Part shown: positions 35,046 to 46,950 of the stretch, one piece after another
Numbering within the stretch: position 1 is the first letter of the stretch
How the letters are laid out: each line of letters starts with the position of its first letter
DNA from: Vigna angularis
Taxonomy: Eukaryota; Streptophyta; Magnoliopsida; Fabales; Fabaceae
Assembly: GCF_016808095.1 (NCBI RefSeq)
Contig: NC_068975.1
Span: forward strand, 19,103,501-19,167,500
DNA: 64,000 nucleotides
Direction: 5' to 3'
Translations under genes and position numbers: made by a program
The notes under the pieces: model-generated
What the model was told of the DNA's origin: nothing
The model's database searches: none
Seen by the model: the letters and a program-made list of their open reading frames with translations, nothing else

Positions 35046-35753
35046 TAAGCTAAGAATGAAACACCTCCTTTGAGTTACACAAAGGATGAACAACTTTTCC
35101 TATTAACAACGATATCACTCAAGAACAAACTTAATGAAAGTTATCGCTCTACCCACACTAGGTCTTACAAAACCTTTTTTCACAAACATATAGAGTTTCT
35201 TTTGGAGTCACAACTCTAAACCTTTGAATTAAAATTTGTTTTAGAAACTAGGTTTAGCCAAAATATATAGACTCTCTTTTGAAAATTAGGTCAAAAAACT
35301 GAAAAGTCAAGTCACAATTGTTGCCGATAATAAATTATTTCAAGAGTGAATCGATTATCACAAAACTTTTCAGAAAACTTTTTCTCAATGTGATAATTGA
35401 TTACCAAAAGATGATAATCGATTATCACATAGACATTCCTTAAAATTGTTTTCTCTATGTGCATAAGTGATGGTCGATTATCACACAAACTTTTCCAAAA
35501 AAAATTGAATTTATTTGGATAATCGAAAAGCGTTTTTGAATCATTTAAAACTTTCTTGTGTGATCTTGTGCAAGGCTGTTTTCTAACTCTCTAAACTAAG
35601 TCCTACACAAAATTTATTCATAATAAGACTTATTACAAAAACTTAATTTCTAAACATACTAAACTACAAGTCTTCCAATATTTTTTTGCATGTTTGAATT
35701 TGGACTTACTTTTATCATCATCAAAATATCTTTCGTCTTCTCTTTTGCCAACA
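35046..35753 (-). mobile_element. truncated copia LTR (block A)
   Basis: On the minus strand it starts TGTTGGCAAAAGAG at 35753 and matches the LTR split by the Mutator-like element at 46950-50655. GATAATCGATTATC palindromes occur at 35345-35490, upstream (minus sense) of a TATATA at about 35257. The 3' end of the LTR is missing. At 35413-35421 it preserves the uninterrupted AATCGATTA site into which the 47684 element inserted in the other copy. Confidence 0.75.
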
Positions 35754-36520
35754 AACATTGGACATAAGATCAAATTAAAAGTGAACTTTAAGACCCAATC
35801 AACATTGACCTAATATTTCAATATTTATAATTTCTTAATATAGAAAGTAAGAGATATATATTAAATTTTTATTACGTTTATAGATGTTAGAATGACGTAG
35901 AAGTTTAAAAAGGTTTCATATTACATTAAATGTATAGTTTTTTTTTGCTTTTTTTTTGTATTTTTTAAACTTAGGTTGGACTTTTTATTCCAATGTTTAG
36001 TATTCTTAAAAAATTCAAAATTTTTAATAATTTTTTATTGTTATGAACTGTTTTAAAGAATTTGGTTGAGAAAATTTGTCCATTAGGTTGTAGGATAATT
36101 GGATTAGATGCATTGAATATTTGAATGACAGAAGGAATACACACACAGTGTAGGTAAAAAGGAAAGGAGGGAGAAATTTGAAAAAATTGAGAAAAAAAAT
36201 GAAATAATTTAGAAATGATGGAGATAAGTCTCTAAGTATAGTTATAAATAGGTCATTTGGTGAAGAGGAGGATAAGATAAAGTCCATATAAGTAAACCAT
36301 ATGTATTTTGTTATGTTTTTAACAAGTTCATCGTAACAAGTAAAACTAGGAATAGGGAAAATGAGAAAAAACTTAAAAGAATAAGAAAATGTAGTAGTTA
36401 ATAACTAGGTAGTAATAGATGACCAGAATTATAAAAACAGAGTAATTGGGAGAATAAAATCTCCTAATATATAGTTATTGTGTTATGGAGAGAATAGGAG
36501 ATTTTAATTCATCATCAAGA
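35754..36520. other. AT-rich part of duplicated block A
   Basis: It matches 50640-51380 along its length (landmarks AAAGTAAGAGATATATATT, TTGTCCATTA, GGAGAATAGGAGATT). No gene is seen. Confidence 0.55.
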
Positions 36521-36529
36521 TGTACTTGA

Positions 36530-36830
36530 GGACCATTGGTTAGAGTTGCTCACGATTATGGATATTATAGGACGTTTATAAAGGGATATGTGTCTCTAAA
36601 ACCATCTCTTATGAAACTTTTAAAGAAGGACAACTTTCATTGGGGTCCTACTTCATTAAGGAAGGAAGAATGGAAAGTTGAGCATGTGGTATTTTAGACT
36701 CTTCCTAGTGATTGAGCACATAAGACATATATTTTTCATTCTTCTCAGTTGAAACTTTGCAAGGAAGATCATCCTTTTCCCTATGCTTCCTTGCCTATTC
36801 TTCAAGAGAGCTTCTCCCTGCACTTTCACT
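36530..36830 (+). pseudogene. gypsy pol fragment with RT joined to the integrase tail
   Basis: It reads YYRTFIKGYVS and LMKLLKKDNFHWGPTS (RT end), then stops and jumps to FHSSQLKLCKEDHPFPYASLP, typical of the gypsy integrase C-terminus. The RNase H and most of the integrase are deleted. The same joined structure occurs at 52690-52771 plus 53768-53990, split there by a Harbinger-like element. Confidence 0.75.
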
Positions 36831-38249
36831 ACTTTCTCCCCCCATTTTCTTTGAGGGACAGAAGTACCCTCAAGTAAAAAAAAAAATACCTTTTACCATA
36901 AGTTGTTACCTTTTCAAAATCCTAATCTCTTTTCTTTTTATTCTTCTTCCTCTACGTCATACCCCCACTCCTCTCCTCTCTTTGCATTTTGTTCCTTCAA
37001 AATTCTCAATCCCTTCTCTATATTTCTTCTTTTCATTTTGCCTGCCATAGTCTTTGCTTCTTTGCTTTTGTTTGATTGCTTACAGTTTGCAGCGGAATGT
37101 TTAAAAGCGTGAAAGAAATCAATAATTAAGAGGGGAGGGGTGAATTGGTTCTTTTAAAAATTATGATTTTTTTTCAGTAATTTTATCGAACAGTTTGTAA
37201 ACAAAAAGTATAAGGATAGAGAAAATCATACAAAGGATTTTTATCTTGATTCGAATTAACAGATTCTACATCTAGTAGTTAATCACTATAAAGAGTGATT
37301 AACCTTTTCACTATAATTCAATTTCATATTACAATCAGAATAATGCAAAGATTAGGAACAAAAAACATCTTCCTTTGACACATGATGGAAAGAAACTAGC
37401 TTAATCAACTTGAAGAGAATCGCTTGGACCTTAGACACACTAAGCACAAGCTTCTCCTTTTAACAAGACTTGATGCAACTCACACTTAAACTTAGAGAAC
37501 TTCCTCATAATTAATTTGTGCTCTCAAGTAGTTTAGTTTTCCTCTTCAAGTTTTAGGAATAATGTATATATAGGCCAGGGGTCAACAAATAGAAAGACAG
37601 ATCCCAACTTCCAGTGATAATCTATTATTGCCGAATCTTGGACAATATTAAACTTGCAGTGATAATCAATTATCCCTTGTGATAATCGATTATTGCAGCG
37701 ACAAATCCTTTTCTTTTTTGGCTTGTGATGATCGATTATCTCCTGTGATAATCGATTATTGTTGTAATGAATCACTAATTTATGAAACTTCTAAGTGTTT
37801 TTACAATTGCAAAACGATTCTTATACAATGATTTCTACAATTAATGCTTTTAACATACAATATAGAATCTTCAAGTGTTCAAGTGTATCATCATCAAAAT
37901 AACTTCAAGGCATCAATGCTCCTCGTTGGTAACAATGTTCCCCTTTTTTATGATGATAAAAAATTCTCTTTGTTAAAAACATTTATGTTTATCTGCATAG
38001 TTTTATACTTACAAATAACATAAAGATGTTAGTAGCTTTAAACAATAACCGCACTTATTATAATGTTTCTCTCCCTTTTTTATCATAAACAAAAAGGTCA
38101 TAAGAAGGAGAGACTCCCCTCAAATTTTGCTCCCCTCAATAAAATAAAGATGCAAACCAAAGATAATAAAATTTTAGATTTCATAAAAGCATAGTCAAGT
38201 ACATCATAAAATAGGAAATACAAGAAAACAAGCATTCAAACACAAAGAC

Positions 38250-39440
38250 ATATAAATTTAAAAAGTAGGACTAGGTGGTTGATCAGGAGGTTGAAAGTTG
38301 AGACAATCCTCAATGTTTCCTAGCCTAACATCAAAATCTTCAAAATGCTCAGTAACATAGCTGTAATGAGATTGATGCATATCAAAGAGTTCTTCATGCA
38401 TTGTTTGATGAAGCATACTCATCTCATCCATTTGCCTTCAGAGATTGGCAAGATGCTTTTCAATGGAGAAAGATGAGGACGAAGGAATGAATTAAGGACT
38501 GACTGTAGATAGATCAACTTCATTTACTAATTCTGTCATGTGAGCATCAATATCTTCATCTGCATCATATTGATCAGCTTCTTTCTGGAGAAAAATATTA
38601 CTATGAGCCACAAATCCCATTTGGCGCAATGTGGTTTCTTCAATTTCCGAGCCCACAGCTTGAATAACATGAGTATTTTCGCCTTCGACATTTACTCATT
38701 TGTATTCAAGGATACGAGATACAAGGGGGCATAGGGAAGATGGTAGGCTGGATACTTTTGTACCTTCAACATGGTGTCAATGATAAGAGAAGGCCAATCA
38801 ATGTGAATATGATTTAAAAGATCATAGACGATGAGAAGATCTTGTTCAAAACATTGGGCATGATTTGTGGCACAAGGCCAGAGAACCCATAGTATCAAGT
38901 AGTGGATCAATCTTTCCTCCACGTTAAATCCTCCCACCAAAAGTTGTTAGTGCCCTGTTGCTGTTGTGGATTTCGAAGAAAAGATTGAAACGCGAGAAGA
39001 TGATTGAAACCTTCAATGCCTAGATGAACTTTGACAACGTCATCTCTGATGGTCATCATGGTCACATTTGTCCAGATATCATCATCAAGGGTGATATAGA
39101 CCCCTTTGACTTTGGTGGTTGCTACGCCATCACGAGTTCGAAGATTGTAGTAGAAAACTTTTATAAGATCAGGATAAATGCAGTCTTTCTACTCAACAAA
39201 GTGTTGCAAACCTTGATCTTCAAATAGGTTGGGAAATTGAAAACCATAAAATCGGTAATATCCCAATCTGACATATTTGCATGACATGATTTTCTTGTCC
39301 TACTAGAAATGAGAAAATTTGACTTGCTTCTCTGGATCAGATAACCATCCTTCAAGTGTTGCAAGTCGAGTGGTACAAGGAAGAAAAGAAGAACCTTAAG
39401 TTCTTCTACAGGTAGGCATTTTCCGTCTTGCATCAATCAT
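38250..39440 (-). pseudogene. decayed second ORF of the pol-less copia element
   Basis: It is homologous to the 377-aa protein at 3133-4266. The best block reads VEERLIHYLILWVLWP, then HAQCFEQDL, then HIDWPSLIIDTML (38692-38940). Stops and frameshifts interrupt the remainder. Confidence 0.75.
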
Positions 39441-39910
39441 GGAGTTGAAGAGTAAGGAGTTGGAACGAGAAGAGTGTAAGGAGAATGAGAGAGAAAATCT
39501 TGGTAGATCTTGATTTGGACAAAGTTTGGGTGCAAATGTGGGTTTTAATCAATTATGGGTCAATATTTATAGAGGAAAGTTGAAAAACTAGTCGTTTATA
39601 GCCGTTTTGGACCGTTACAACGACTAATTTTTGAAATAACGTCGACTGATAATTGATTATCACTAACGATAATCAATTATCGCTTCAAAAAATTTTCCTA
39701 GAAAAGCACTGATAATATGACTATATGAAAACCCATATTCTTAAAAACTCACGAGATAATCGATTATGTCCTACAATAATCGATTATTTGCGAATCAAAA
39801 AATGTGTCTTGGACCAGAGATAATCAATTATGACCTTCCTATAATCGATTATTACACGATGATTTACAAAAAAACACAAATTTGATTCAAATTTCAATTC
39901 TAAGACATAT

Positions 39911-40500
39911 CTAACATTCATAAATTATTTCAAAGCTTTTAAAATTTACCAGGATACCATAGAGCCTTATTTTTATGTTGAAAATGTAACCTGCAAAACA
40001 AAACAATAGAGTTTTGGTCCCCAAAATCTTAATTGGGTCCATTGAGATTAGAGGCAGATTACTTTGTAGCAGGAATCCAAGCATATCTCCCATTTGGAAC
40101 ACCATAATGTTTTATTCTACATTTGTTTGAAGTGTGTCCCTTTTTTCATACAATAAAAACATGTGACGACATTTGAATTTCTATAACAGACAGCTCCTTT
40201 TTCAACCCATACCCTACGAGTTTTCTTATTCTTAAGAGCTTGCTTACTTTTATGAAAGTCCTTTTTATTAAAATTTGGATTTTCAATATTTTTATTTTTA
40301 GTTACCTCTTTAAGCAAGTTCTCAAGAATATCAATATCAAACATGTAACTCTTTCATGAAAGGCATTCAAGAGGATGTTCAACATTTGTAATTTCTTTCA
40401 TTTCTAAATAACAAATTTTGTTCCTTAAAATAACTTCTTCATATAATGTCTTCTCATATTTAATTTTCAAAATTTTAAACTCATAATTTTTAAAAGAACC
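39911..40500 (-). pseudogene. copia Gag C-terminus with zinc knuckle
   Basis: The minus strand reads a Lys-rich coiled region (YEKTLYEEVILRNKICYLEM), then LLKEVTKNKN, then the knuckle CFYCMKKGTHFKQ (40130-40180), then AWIPATK-type sequence. Stops are present. It ends where a plus-sense LTR fragment begins. Confidence 0.7.
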
Positions 40501-40556
40501 AATTCACCCCTTCCCTCTTGGTTATTGACTATTTTCACGCTTTTAAACATTCCGTT
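40497..40556 (+). mobile_element. 60-bp LTR 3'-end fragment
   Basis: AACCAATTCACCCC then CACGCTTTTAAACATTCCG match the ends of the LTRs at 5641-5692 and (reversed) 37088-37145. It lies in plus sense against a minus-sense gag, so it marks a rearrangement point. Confidence 0.6.
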
Positions 40557-40559
40557 GCG

Positions 40560-40835
40560 CGATACCAATCTCAACAAATTTAAACATTTATCATTTGAAA
40601 ACGTTGAAGACTTCAACAAATTTGAAAAATCACTAGAGTCTTCAATGGATTTAAAAATCCGCATTCAACGGATTTCGAAATTCGTTAAAGACTTTAACAG
40701 TTTTCAAAATCCGTTCAAGACTTTAGCGATTTTAATGATTTTTTAAATCCGTTGAAACTTTGAACGGTTTTTCAAATTTATTAAAACCTTGAACGATTTT
40801 ACAAATTGGTTGAAAGTTTCAATGTTTTTTTTTTC
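40560..40835. repeat. degenerate CCGTTGAA/TTCAACGG repeats
   Basis: About eight imperfect 30-35-bp units consist of AAATCCGTT followed by (G)AAGACTTTAACG(G)-like segments, many of them internally self-complementary. No coding sequence. Confidence 0.55.
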
Positions 40836-40859
40836 ATTTTTTTACTTTTTAGTTTATTT

Positions 40860-41460
40860 AATATGTTTTTAATTAATTGTTTTGTAAATATTTTTTGTGT
40901 TTTTGGATGTTAGTGATTTATATAATTAATTTTTGGATAGGTTAATAATTTATAAAATAATAATTTTTTGAATTAATTTTTTAATTTATATTTAATATAA
41001 TAAATTTGTAATTAAAATTATTTTAAATAATTTTGTTGCTTTTTCAATAGTTTTGTAATTTATATAATTAAATTTTATTTAAATGAATATTGTTTTATGT
41101 TTTAGATAGGTTTATAATTTATTGAGTTTCATTGTTTTAAAATAAATGTGTCGATTTTTCTTTAAATTTGTTTGTTTGTAATTAAATTTTTTTAATTACC
41201 TTTTTAGTAGTTTTTGGATAGGTTTGTAGTTTATATAACTTAATATTTATTTAATTTATATTTTATAGTTTTTGAATAAGGATATAATTTATTGAGTTTA
41301 AATTGTTTTTAATTTTTTAGTATTTAGATAGCTTTATAAATTATTTAATATAATTTTATTTTTAATTAAATATTGTTTAGTTTTGGATATGTTTATAATT
41401 TTGTTCATTTATTATGTTGTTTAACTTTTTAATTATGCTATATTTAATAAATTAATTTTT
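40860..41460. repeat. AT-rich degenerate tandem repeat
   Basis: Seven or so copies of TTTTTGGATAGGTTTATAATTTAT-like words recur every 55-110 bp (near 40910, 40935, 41100, 41212, 41268, 41328 and 41386; motif shown without its exact variants). There is no ORF of note. Confidence 0.5.
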
Positions 41461-41998
41461 GATCGAAATGACAAGAATATGAGGTGCATTTGGGTAAAGA
41501 GTTCTTCATAAGATGAAGGTAGGAGAAGACCTGTAACATCAACTTTGAAAATGAATGAATTTAGAAGACCCTTCGGTTGAGGAGTATGCTGGGGAATGAT
41601 GTTTCTCAAATAGATGAGAAAGTTGGTAGATTTGAAGGAGGTCCACAAGATCTTTCCTTACTGGCGCATTATGTTGTTGTTTATGCCTTTTGACAACTCT
41701 AGGTGAATGAAAAACTTTAATTTTAATGCTTAATGTTTAGTTTGAATAAAATTTGTATTAAATATTATTATGTAAGATCAAGAGGAGATCAAATTGATCC
41801 CCACGAAAAAAAGTTAAATAAATTAGGATTGTGCGATGAGAAAATTCAACAATTTATATTGAATTCCAGTTTGATGTCTCTCGACATTTCATAAGACTAC
41901 ACAGATAAAGATTTATAAAGGTTAATTATTGACATTTGTTGAAAGACGACACTTCAAGATGAACAATTTTCATCCCTTTCTGGATGAGATATCAGTAA
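41461..41998. other. spacer without recognised gene
   Basis: A 71-codon minus-strand frame (41433-41648) has no similarity that I recognise. Nothing else is seen. Confidence 0.4.
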
Positions 41999-42398
41999 CG
42001 CTTTGTTCGTTTGAACAGATTTTACTGTTCAGAAGCGAATGCAAGCGATGATTTGAGAATTAATCGTGTTCGGATGAGAAGAAACGCAAGAAAATGCCAG
42101 CGATGATTTGCGAGATACCGTGCTTTTTCATCACCCGCAACTTTGAAGAGATTTGCAGGGATTGTAGCTGAAATGTCACAACTATCCTCGACCTATTATA
42201 CATTTCCTGCATGTATATCAGCTTTAACACAGAAAATCCATTCGCAAAAGTATTCGGTTACATAACGCGTATTCGGTTACATAACGTGTTGTATTCGGTT
42301 ACAACTTCTTCTTCTTCTCACTCTGGGATAAGCACTTCTGCTTCCACGTTGGTTGGTTGTCCTCCTCCGAATTCTTGTCGCTGGCGGAGGTCGCGGCA

Positions 42399-42567
42399 TA
42401 CAATGTTTGGAGCTGCTGGGACTAGGATTCGGTCGGTTGAGCGATACGAGGTGGGGAGGGACTGGTGGGTGGCGATGGATCCGCTGACCGGGTTTTGGGC
42501 TGGGTGTGTGGGGTTTGTAAGCGGCGAGGGGAGGGAGTTCTGGGTGGTGGGAGGATACGGCGGTTGA
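42399..42567 (+). pseudogene. kelch-like protein fragment inside the Harbinger-like element
   Basis: A 56-codon stretch reads SVERYEVGRDWWVAMDPLTG, then GREFWVVGGYGG. This is the spacing and wording of a kelch repeat (W, then GG) as in plant F-box/kelch proteins. GC content is well above the flanks. It has no start context, no domain partner, and ends in a stop. It is probably a captured gene piece; the match was made by eye only. Confidence 0.4.
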
Positions 42568-42589
42568 GGAATATTTTTCTGGTGAATGA

Positions 42590-42808
42590 GTATTACAGAG
42601 ATGCGAATGCAGTGGTGAGTATTACAGAGATGCGGATGCAGTGGTGATGGAAGTTGGGGGGGGGGGGGGTGGCGGGAGGTTGGGGATGTGTGGGGTGATA
42701 AATTTTCTTCAATATTACAGAGATGCGGATGTAGTGGTGATGGAAGTTGAGGGGGGAGGGGGAGGGGTGGCAGCGGCGGGAGGTTGGGGATGTGTGGGGG
42801 GATAAATT
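42590..42808. repeat. tandem duplication with long G runs
   Basis: A unit of about 93 bp starting TATTACAGAGATGCGGATG and ending GGGGTGATAAATTTTC is present twice (42620 and 42713), with a third partial start at 42591. Each copy contains a long G/GGA run, the first including 14 consecutive G. Confidence 0.8.
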
Positions 42809-43431
42809 TTCTTTCTTAATTATAGGTTTTTAATTCAAATTTTATGGGGATAAATCTTCATTTTTTAAAAATTCAAATAAAAATAATAAAATACTCTTTA
42901 TATTACAAAGTTACTTTATGAGGAATATTTTTTGATTCTATTTATTTAGACAGAAACAAATTATTATAAATATAGAAGCTAAGTTATTTTTATGAAAAAA
43001 AGAAAGAAACATTTTATTATAAAAACAAAACAAAAAAATATGTTACAAACCAATACTATATTTAAAAATAAATTTATTTTACTACATTATAATTTTTATA
43101 ATTTTTAAAATTTAATTTTAAAAATTATTTATAATTTTTTTCTCTTTATAAACATTTTTACAATTAAATATAACATTAATAAATAACATTTTATATTACT
43201 TTTATAACTAGAGGCATTTTGGTAATCTTTAATTTCTACCAATTAAACTAATTTTTTAAATCTATCACATCAATCAAATCTTACACTAATTCTCATAAAC
43301 TTTACTCTCAAATTCACTCTCAATTATTCACAAATCCACTAAAAAAACAACATTAAAATTACTCTTAAATTCATTCAAATCATGTCCTCCAAATCATCTT
43401 TCTTAAATCCATCTAAAAGAACACAGCCTAA

Positions 43432-43919
43432 CTCTAGATGTGTGTGATCGTTACTGCACCTCTTAGTTCTATAACAATTATGTAATGTCAAGGAATTGGA
43501 GTTTGAAAAAGTTCGGTCCATCATTGTCAAACTTCTAGGCAAAGATCGCGGGAAGGTTGGTACTGAGATGGCGAAACCACACAGACCGAAAGTCAAACTG
43601 AACTAACCACTGTGGTTGTACCCACTGTGGTGTTAGGTTTTCCATTGGGATTCGTTCTGCATTTGTTCTAAGCACTTTTCGCCCTCTTATTCATTCTCTG
43701 GAACATGTTATTTCGTATACTGCTATATTACCATTATTCACACCATGCAAAACATATTCAATTTTATAACTTTAAACAAACTACTCTAATGATAACTTTA
43801 TCGACCAAAAAATTTCTCACATATACCACAAGAAAAACCCGAACATCACCACGGCACTTCTCCCTTTTCCCACCCTCAATTATGTGATCTATATTACCTA
43901 ACATCTATGTTCTGCCTCT
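43432..43919. other. 3' flank of gene copy 1
   Basis: From about 43605 it matches the flank of the second copy at 55710 onward (ACTGTGGTGTTAGGTTTTCC). It is presumed 3' UTR or downstream sequence. Confidence 0.55.
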
Positions 43920-45765
43920 TTACCTTTGTAATGAATTCAATCTAAGACTTGTTGCATCTGTTCTAGTTTTCTTATTCTTTGGAAGAGGTAGACTATCCAT
44001 ATCAAATGGACTAGAAGAACTGGAACTTGAACTAGAAGAGGAATCATCACTATCCAAGCCCTTCAAGACATTCGCATCCAATTTGGGCGAAGAAACAAAT
44101 TTCCTTTTCAGATTCCCAATGCTTGCAGTCAATCCTGTCAGAAGATTTTTTTGGAATGCTGCTGCTGAACTTTGATGGTCATTACCAGTCTCTATCTTGT
44201 CCAATGTTGCTTCATCTTCATCACTTCCTATAATAATAACATCTTCTATTTTCCCCACTTCTGGCATAGCAGAGAGATATGTTAGTTCTACACAATAGTA
44301 TATTAATCAACAAAAAAACACCTTATGCAGAAGCTTAGAAAATGAAGTGCAGTATAAAATTAAAAATTTGGCAGTATTTATAGAAAATTCAGCATTTGGA
44401 TCCATGAGTAATTGAAGATCAAATTATTTTACACAATATATTCTTGAGTGAACTATTCAATTTCTCAATTTCTAGTATTTCAATATTAGAGGTAGTATTC
44501 CTTACCATTTAAAATTTAAAAATTAAGATGTAAAGGCTTAAATAGAGGTTTTTAAATAAACCCACCTGAAGTTGGAGTCATAATTCAAGTGACATTGATT
44601 CGTCTGATGGGAAGGTTTTCTCAAGTATTAAGTGATTGCGATGATGATCTATACTTCCATCAAATTTAGATATAAATATGGTAGGAAATCCAACAAACTT
44701 GATTTGATAAGAAATTGTTTGGTTTATACGACACAAACAATCCAGCTCTACGAGAAGAGAGAAATAAAGGTAACAGACTCAAAAGTAAAACCACAACAGT
44801 TGCAGGTTCTGAGATCAAGTTCTCAAAGCTCTTAGAAAATGTAAAACCACAATTTCAGTAATCAAACCATGAGCAGAACATCTGAAAGAGAAAATATGCA
44901 CAATCCTCTTTGACATAATAATGAATCTTTGTTTTTCCACACTCATTTCATATGGCCATATCCATAGAAGGATGACATGAACAAGAGGAATGAACTACTA
45001 ATAAGGTGATTACAAAAATGACCACCAAGTAGGACCTGAATTCACAAAAGATATAAACTGAAGATAAACCAGTCAATAGCTGGAGCATTGACCAAGCTAG
45101 GTAAAGTAATGGCCATAGTAGAGTTACAAAGAGAATTTAATGCCCCATTACTTCAAAAACCAAATTGAGACTGTATTCCTCTTTTATCTCAACAAACATT
45201 CAAATAACCACAATCACATAGGCCAATTAGGAAGAAAAAAAAGCAGGAAAAAAATATCCATACCTGAAGCACCTAAACCACCTTCGTTTGTCTTCAAACT
45301 GATTCCAACCACTTCCTTCTTCTGCTCACAAACATTCCTCCCCTTCTCACTCTCCAACGCAGCAACCCTTCTCTCCTTTTTTCCCAAAATTCCAACTTTT
45401 CCACCTTTCACGTCACCACCACCATCAACATTGCATTTTTTCCTCTTCACAACAATCTCACAATCCAAACCAAACCCATTATCACTCCTCACCACCTTCT
45501 TCTGCCTCAGCTTCTCCAGTTCCAACTCCGCATTGATCCTCCCCAACCTCTCAATAGCCATTTTTTCTCTGAGGGCCCCAATTTCTCTCTCCTTCTCGTC
45601 GAGTTCTGCCTCCAGCCTCTCTTCCCGCGCCAATAACACCTTCTCGATTCGGTCAAAGTCGCTAGTCAGGAACGAGTCGCGCAACACGGAAATCAACTCG
45701 GAGATGCTTTTTCCGTTTCGCTTCCTCAGACCCGACCTGGTTTCGGATTCCGGTTTTGGGGCCAT
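43920..45765 (-). CDS. acidic coiled-coil, Ser-rich protein of unknown function, copy 1
   Basis: There are two exons: 45765-45264 and 44260-43920, with a GT-AG intron at phase 1, giving 280 aa. Residues about 20-95 form a strongly charged coiled coil (REERLEAELDEKEREIG, then ALREKMAIERL). A basic middle (KRKKCNV, GKKERRV) follows. The C-terminal exon has the acidic IIIGSDEDEATLD, then KRKFVSSPKLD, a run of about 12 Ser, and a basic tail KNKKTRT that could act in nuclear import. I do not recognise the family. The frame is intact. Only about 40 bp of its 5' flank is preserved before a copia fragment begins, so it may lack its original promoter. A paralogue is at 56024-60611. Confidence 0.75.
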
Positions 45766-45821
45766 GACGACGTGCGAAAGGTGCAAACTTTTTTGGAAGA
45801 AATGTTTTTCGACTCTATCCG

Positions 45822-46950
45822 CGAAACAAAATCTACATTTATACAAAAAAAAAAATAAAATATTTGCAAGTGGTTACTTACTTTGAGATGTTTTTATGTT
45901 GTCTAATAAAAATCTTTACAATGATGGTTAACTTTTTTTCAAGTTCTTCAGGTTGACAAAAGAGTATTCTCGTTAAGATACATCTCATGAAATGCTTAGA
46001 TATTCTTCATCATCACATTGCATTTAGAATCATCACCTTTTAGAATCAATTTTTCTTAAATTTGTTTTTAAAACAAAAACATTTACATTCAAATATTCTT
46101 AAAGGAGAAACATTGAATTTTCTTCCTTTAAAAAGTTCACTAGAAATAATTTTTAAAATTAATCTAATAAACATCCAATTCAAAACATAATAAATAGTAA
46201 TCACAATATTATAAAAATATTTAAGAACATTATATTCATTTAATAAAGTTATAGTAAGTTCATCTATTCTTTCTTTTTACGACTTCATTTTGTTGAAGAA
46301 TTCTGAATGCATAAAAGTTATGAGTAATAACATGTTCTTCACAAAAGTTATTAAGTTATTGTGGTGACCTTTGGTTGTTTAGACATATTCAAAGATTTCA
46401 AAAATTTTATATTAATTTTGTGAATATCAAAATTTTTATTTAACCTAGAGAGTTGATTGACAATATGTGTGAAATGGTTCTACACGCCATAGATAGTTTC
46501 TCCTTATTGCATTTAGAGCATCTCGTATTCTTAGATTAACGAGTTTTTTTCGAACATGTTTAACTTATCTATGCCTTCATGAGTTACTTGTAAAATCTTT
46601 CACATTTCTTAAGCACTTTTGCATACAAATATGTTGTAAAACTCATCAAGGGTTAAAGTAGATGAAAGCCCTTTTATTTTCCTCCACAATCCATTGTGAG
46701 AAGGGCTTTGATTCCTGCAAATATCATTTATAGTTACAGTAGGCAGAAATGGACTCTTTAACATTACATTTTAAACACCTCTATCAACATACTCTGAAAA
46801 GATTTGCATCATGACTTTTTAGAAAGGATAATTTTCACTAGTAAAGAAAGGAGGTCGGTTAATAGAGACACACCTTCTACAAAGGTTTGATTTTGTGCAA
46901 CTAGTTTTGAAACTTTTGAATGACTATCAAAGAAAACTATAATGCCATTT
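45822..46950 (-). pseudogene. copia gag and hinge remnants
   Basis: The minus strand, right to left, reads a degenerate Met-tRNA primer site next to the LTR (46938-46946), a copia Gag (about 46930-46380: FFTSENYPF, YVDRGV, THEGIDKLNMFEKN, FTHIVNQLSRLNKNFD) with stops, then a jump to the post-integrase hinge (46060-45822). Protease, integrase and RT are missing. The left end is fused to the 5' flank of gene copy 1. Confidence 0.7.

Larger units (their letters stand above)
37088..40500 (-). mobile_element. Sirevirus-like copia element lacking pol
   Basis: Read on the minus strand: a gag tail (40500-39911), a palindrome-rich spacer (39900-39600), a decayed second ORF (39440-38250), several GGGGAG-type purine tracts (38130-37940) and an LTR (37934-37088, TGTTACC...CCGCTGCA, 847 bp). 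Integrase, RT and RNase H are absent, so the element has an internal deletion of all enzymes. The LTR has GATAATCGATTAT palindromes (37610-37770) beside a TATATATA (about 37565). The upstream end is cut at about 40500. Confidence 0.75.
41999..43428. mobile_element. PIF/Harbinger-like non-autonomous element with gene-like insert
   Basis: The termini are CGCTTTGTTCGTTTG on the left and, reversed, GGCTGTGTTCTTTTAG on the right. They are flanked by TAA on both sides (41996-41998 and 43429-43431), the 3-bp target duplication of this superfamily. There is no transposase. The left part is GC-richer and contains a kelch-like fragment, a triple ATTCGGTTACATAACG repeat (42254-42302) and G-rich duplications; the right part is AT-rich. 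A relative lies at 52772-53767. Confidence 0.65.

Noticed and set aside
45140..45886. 248-codon plus-strand frame rich in Ser/Phe/Leu
   Set aside because: It is antisense to exon 1 of the coiled-coil gene. Its composition follows from the Glu/Lys/Arg codons on the other strand, and the minus-strand reading has splice sites and a conserved paralogue.
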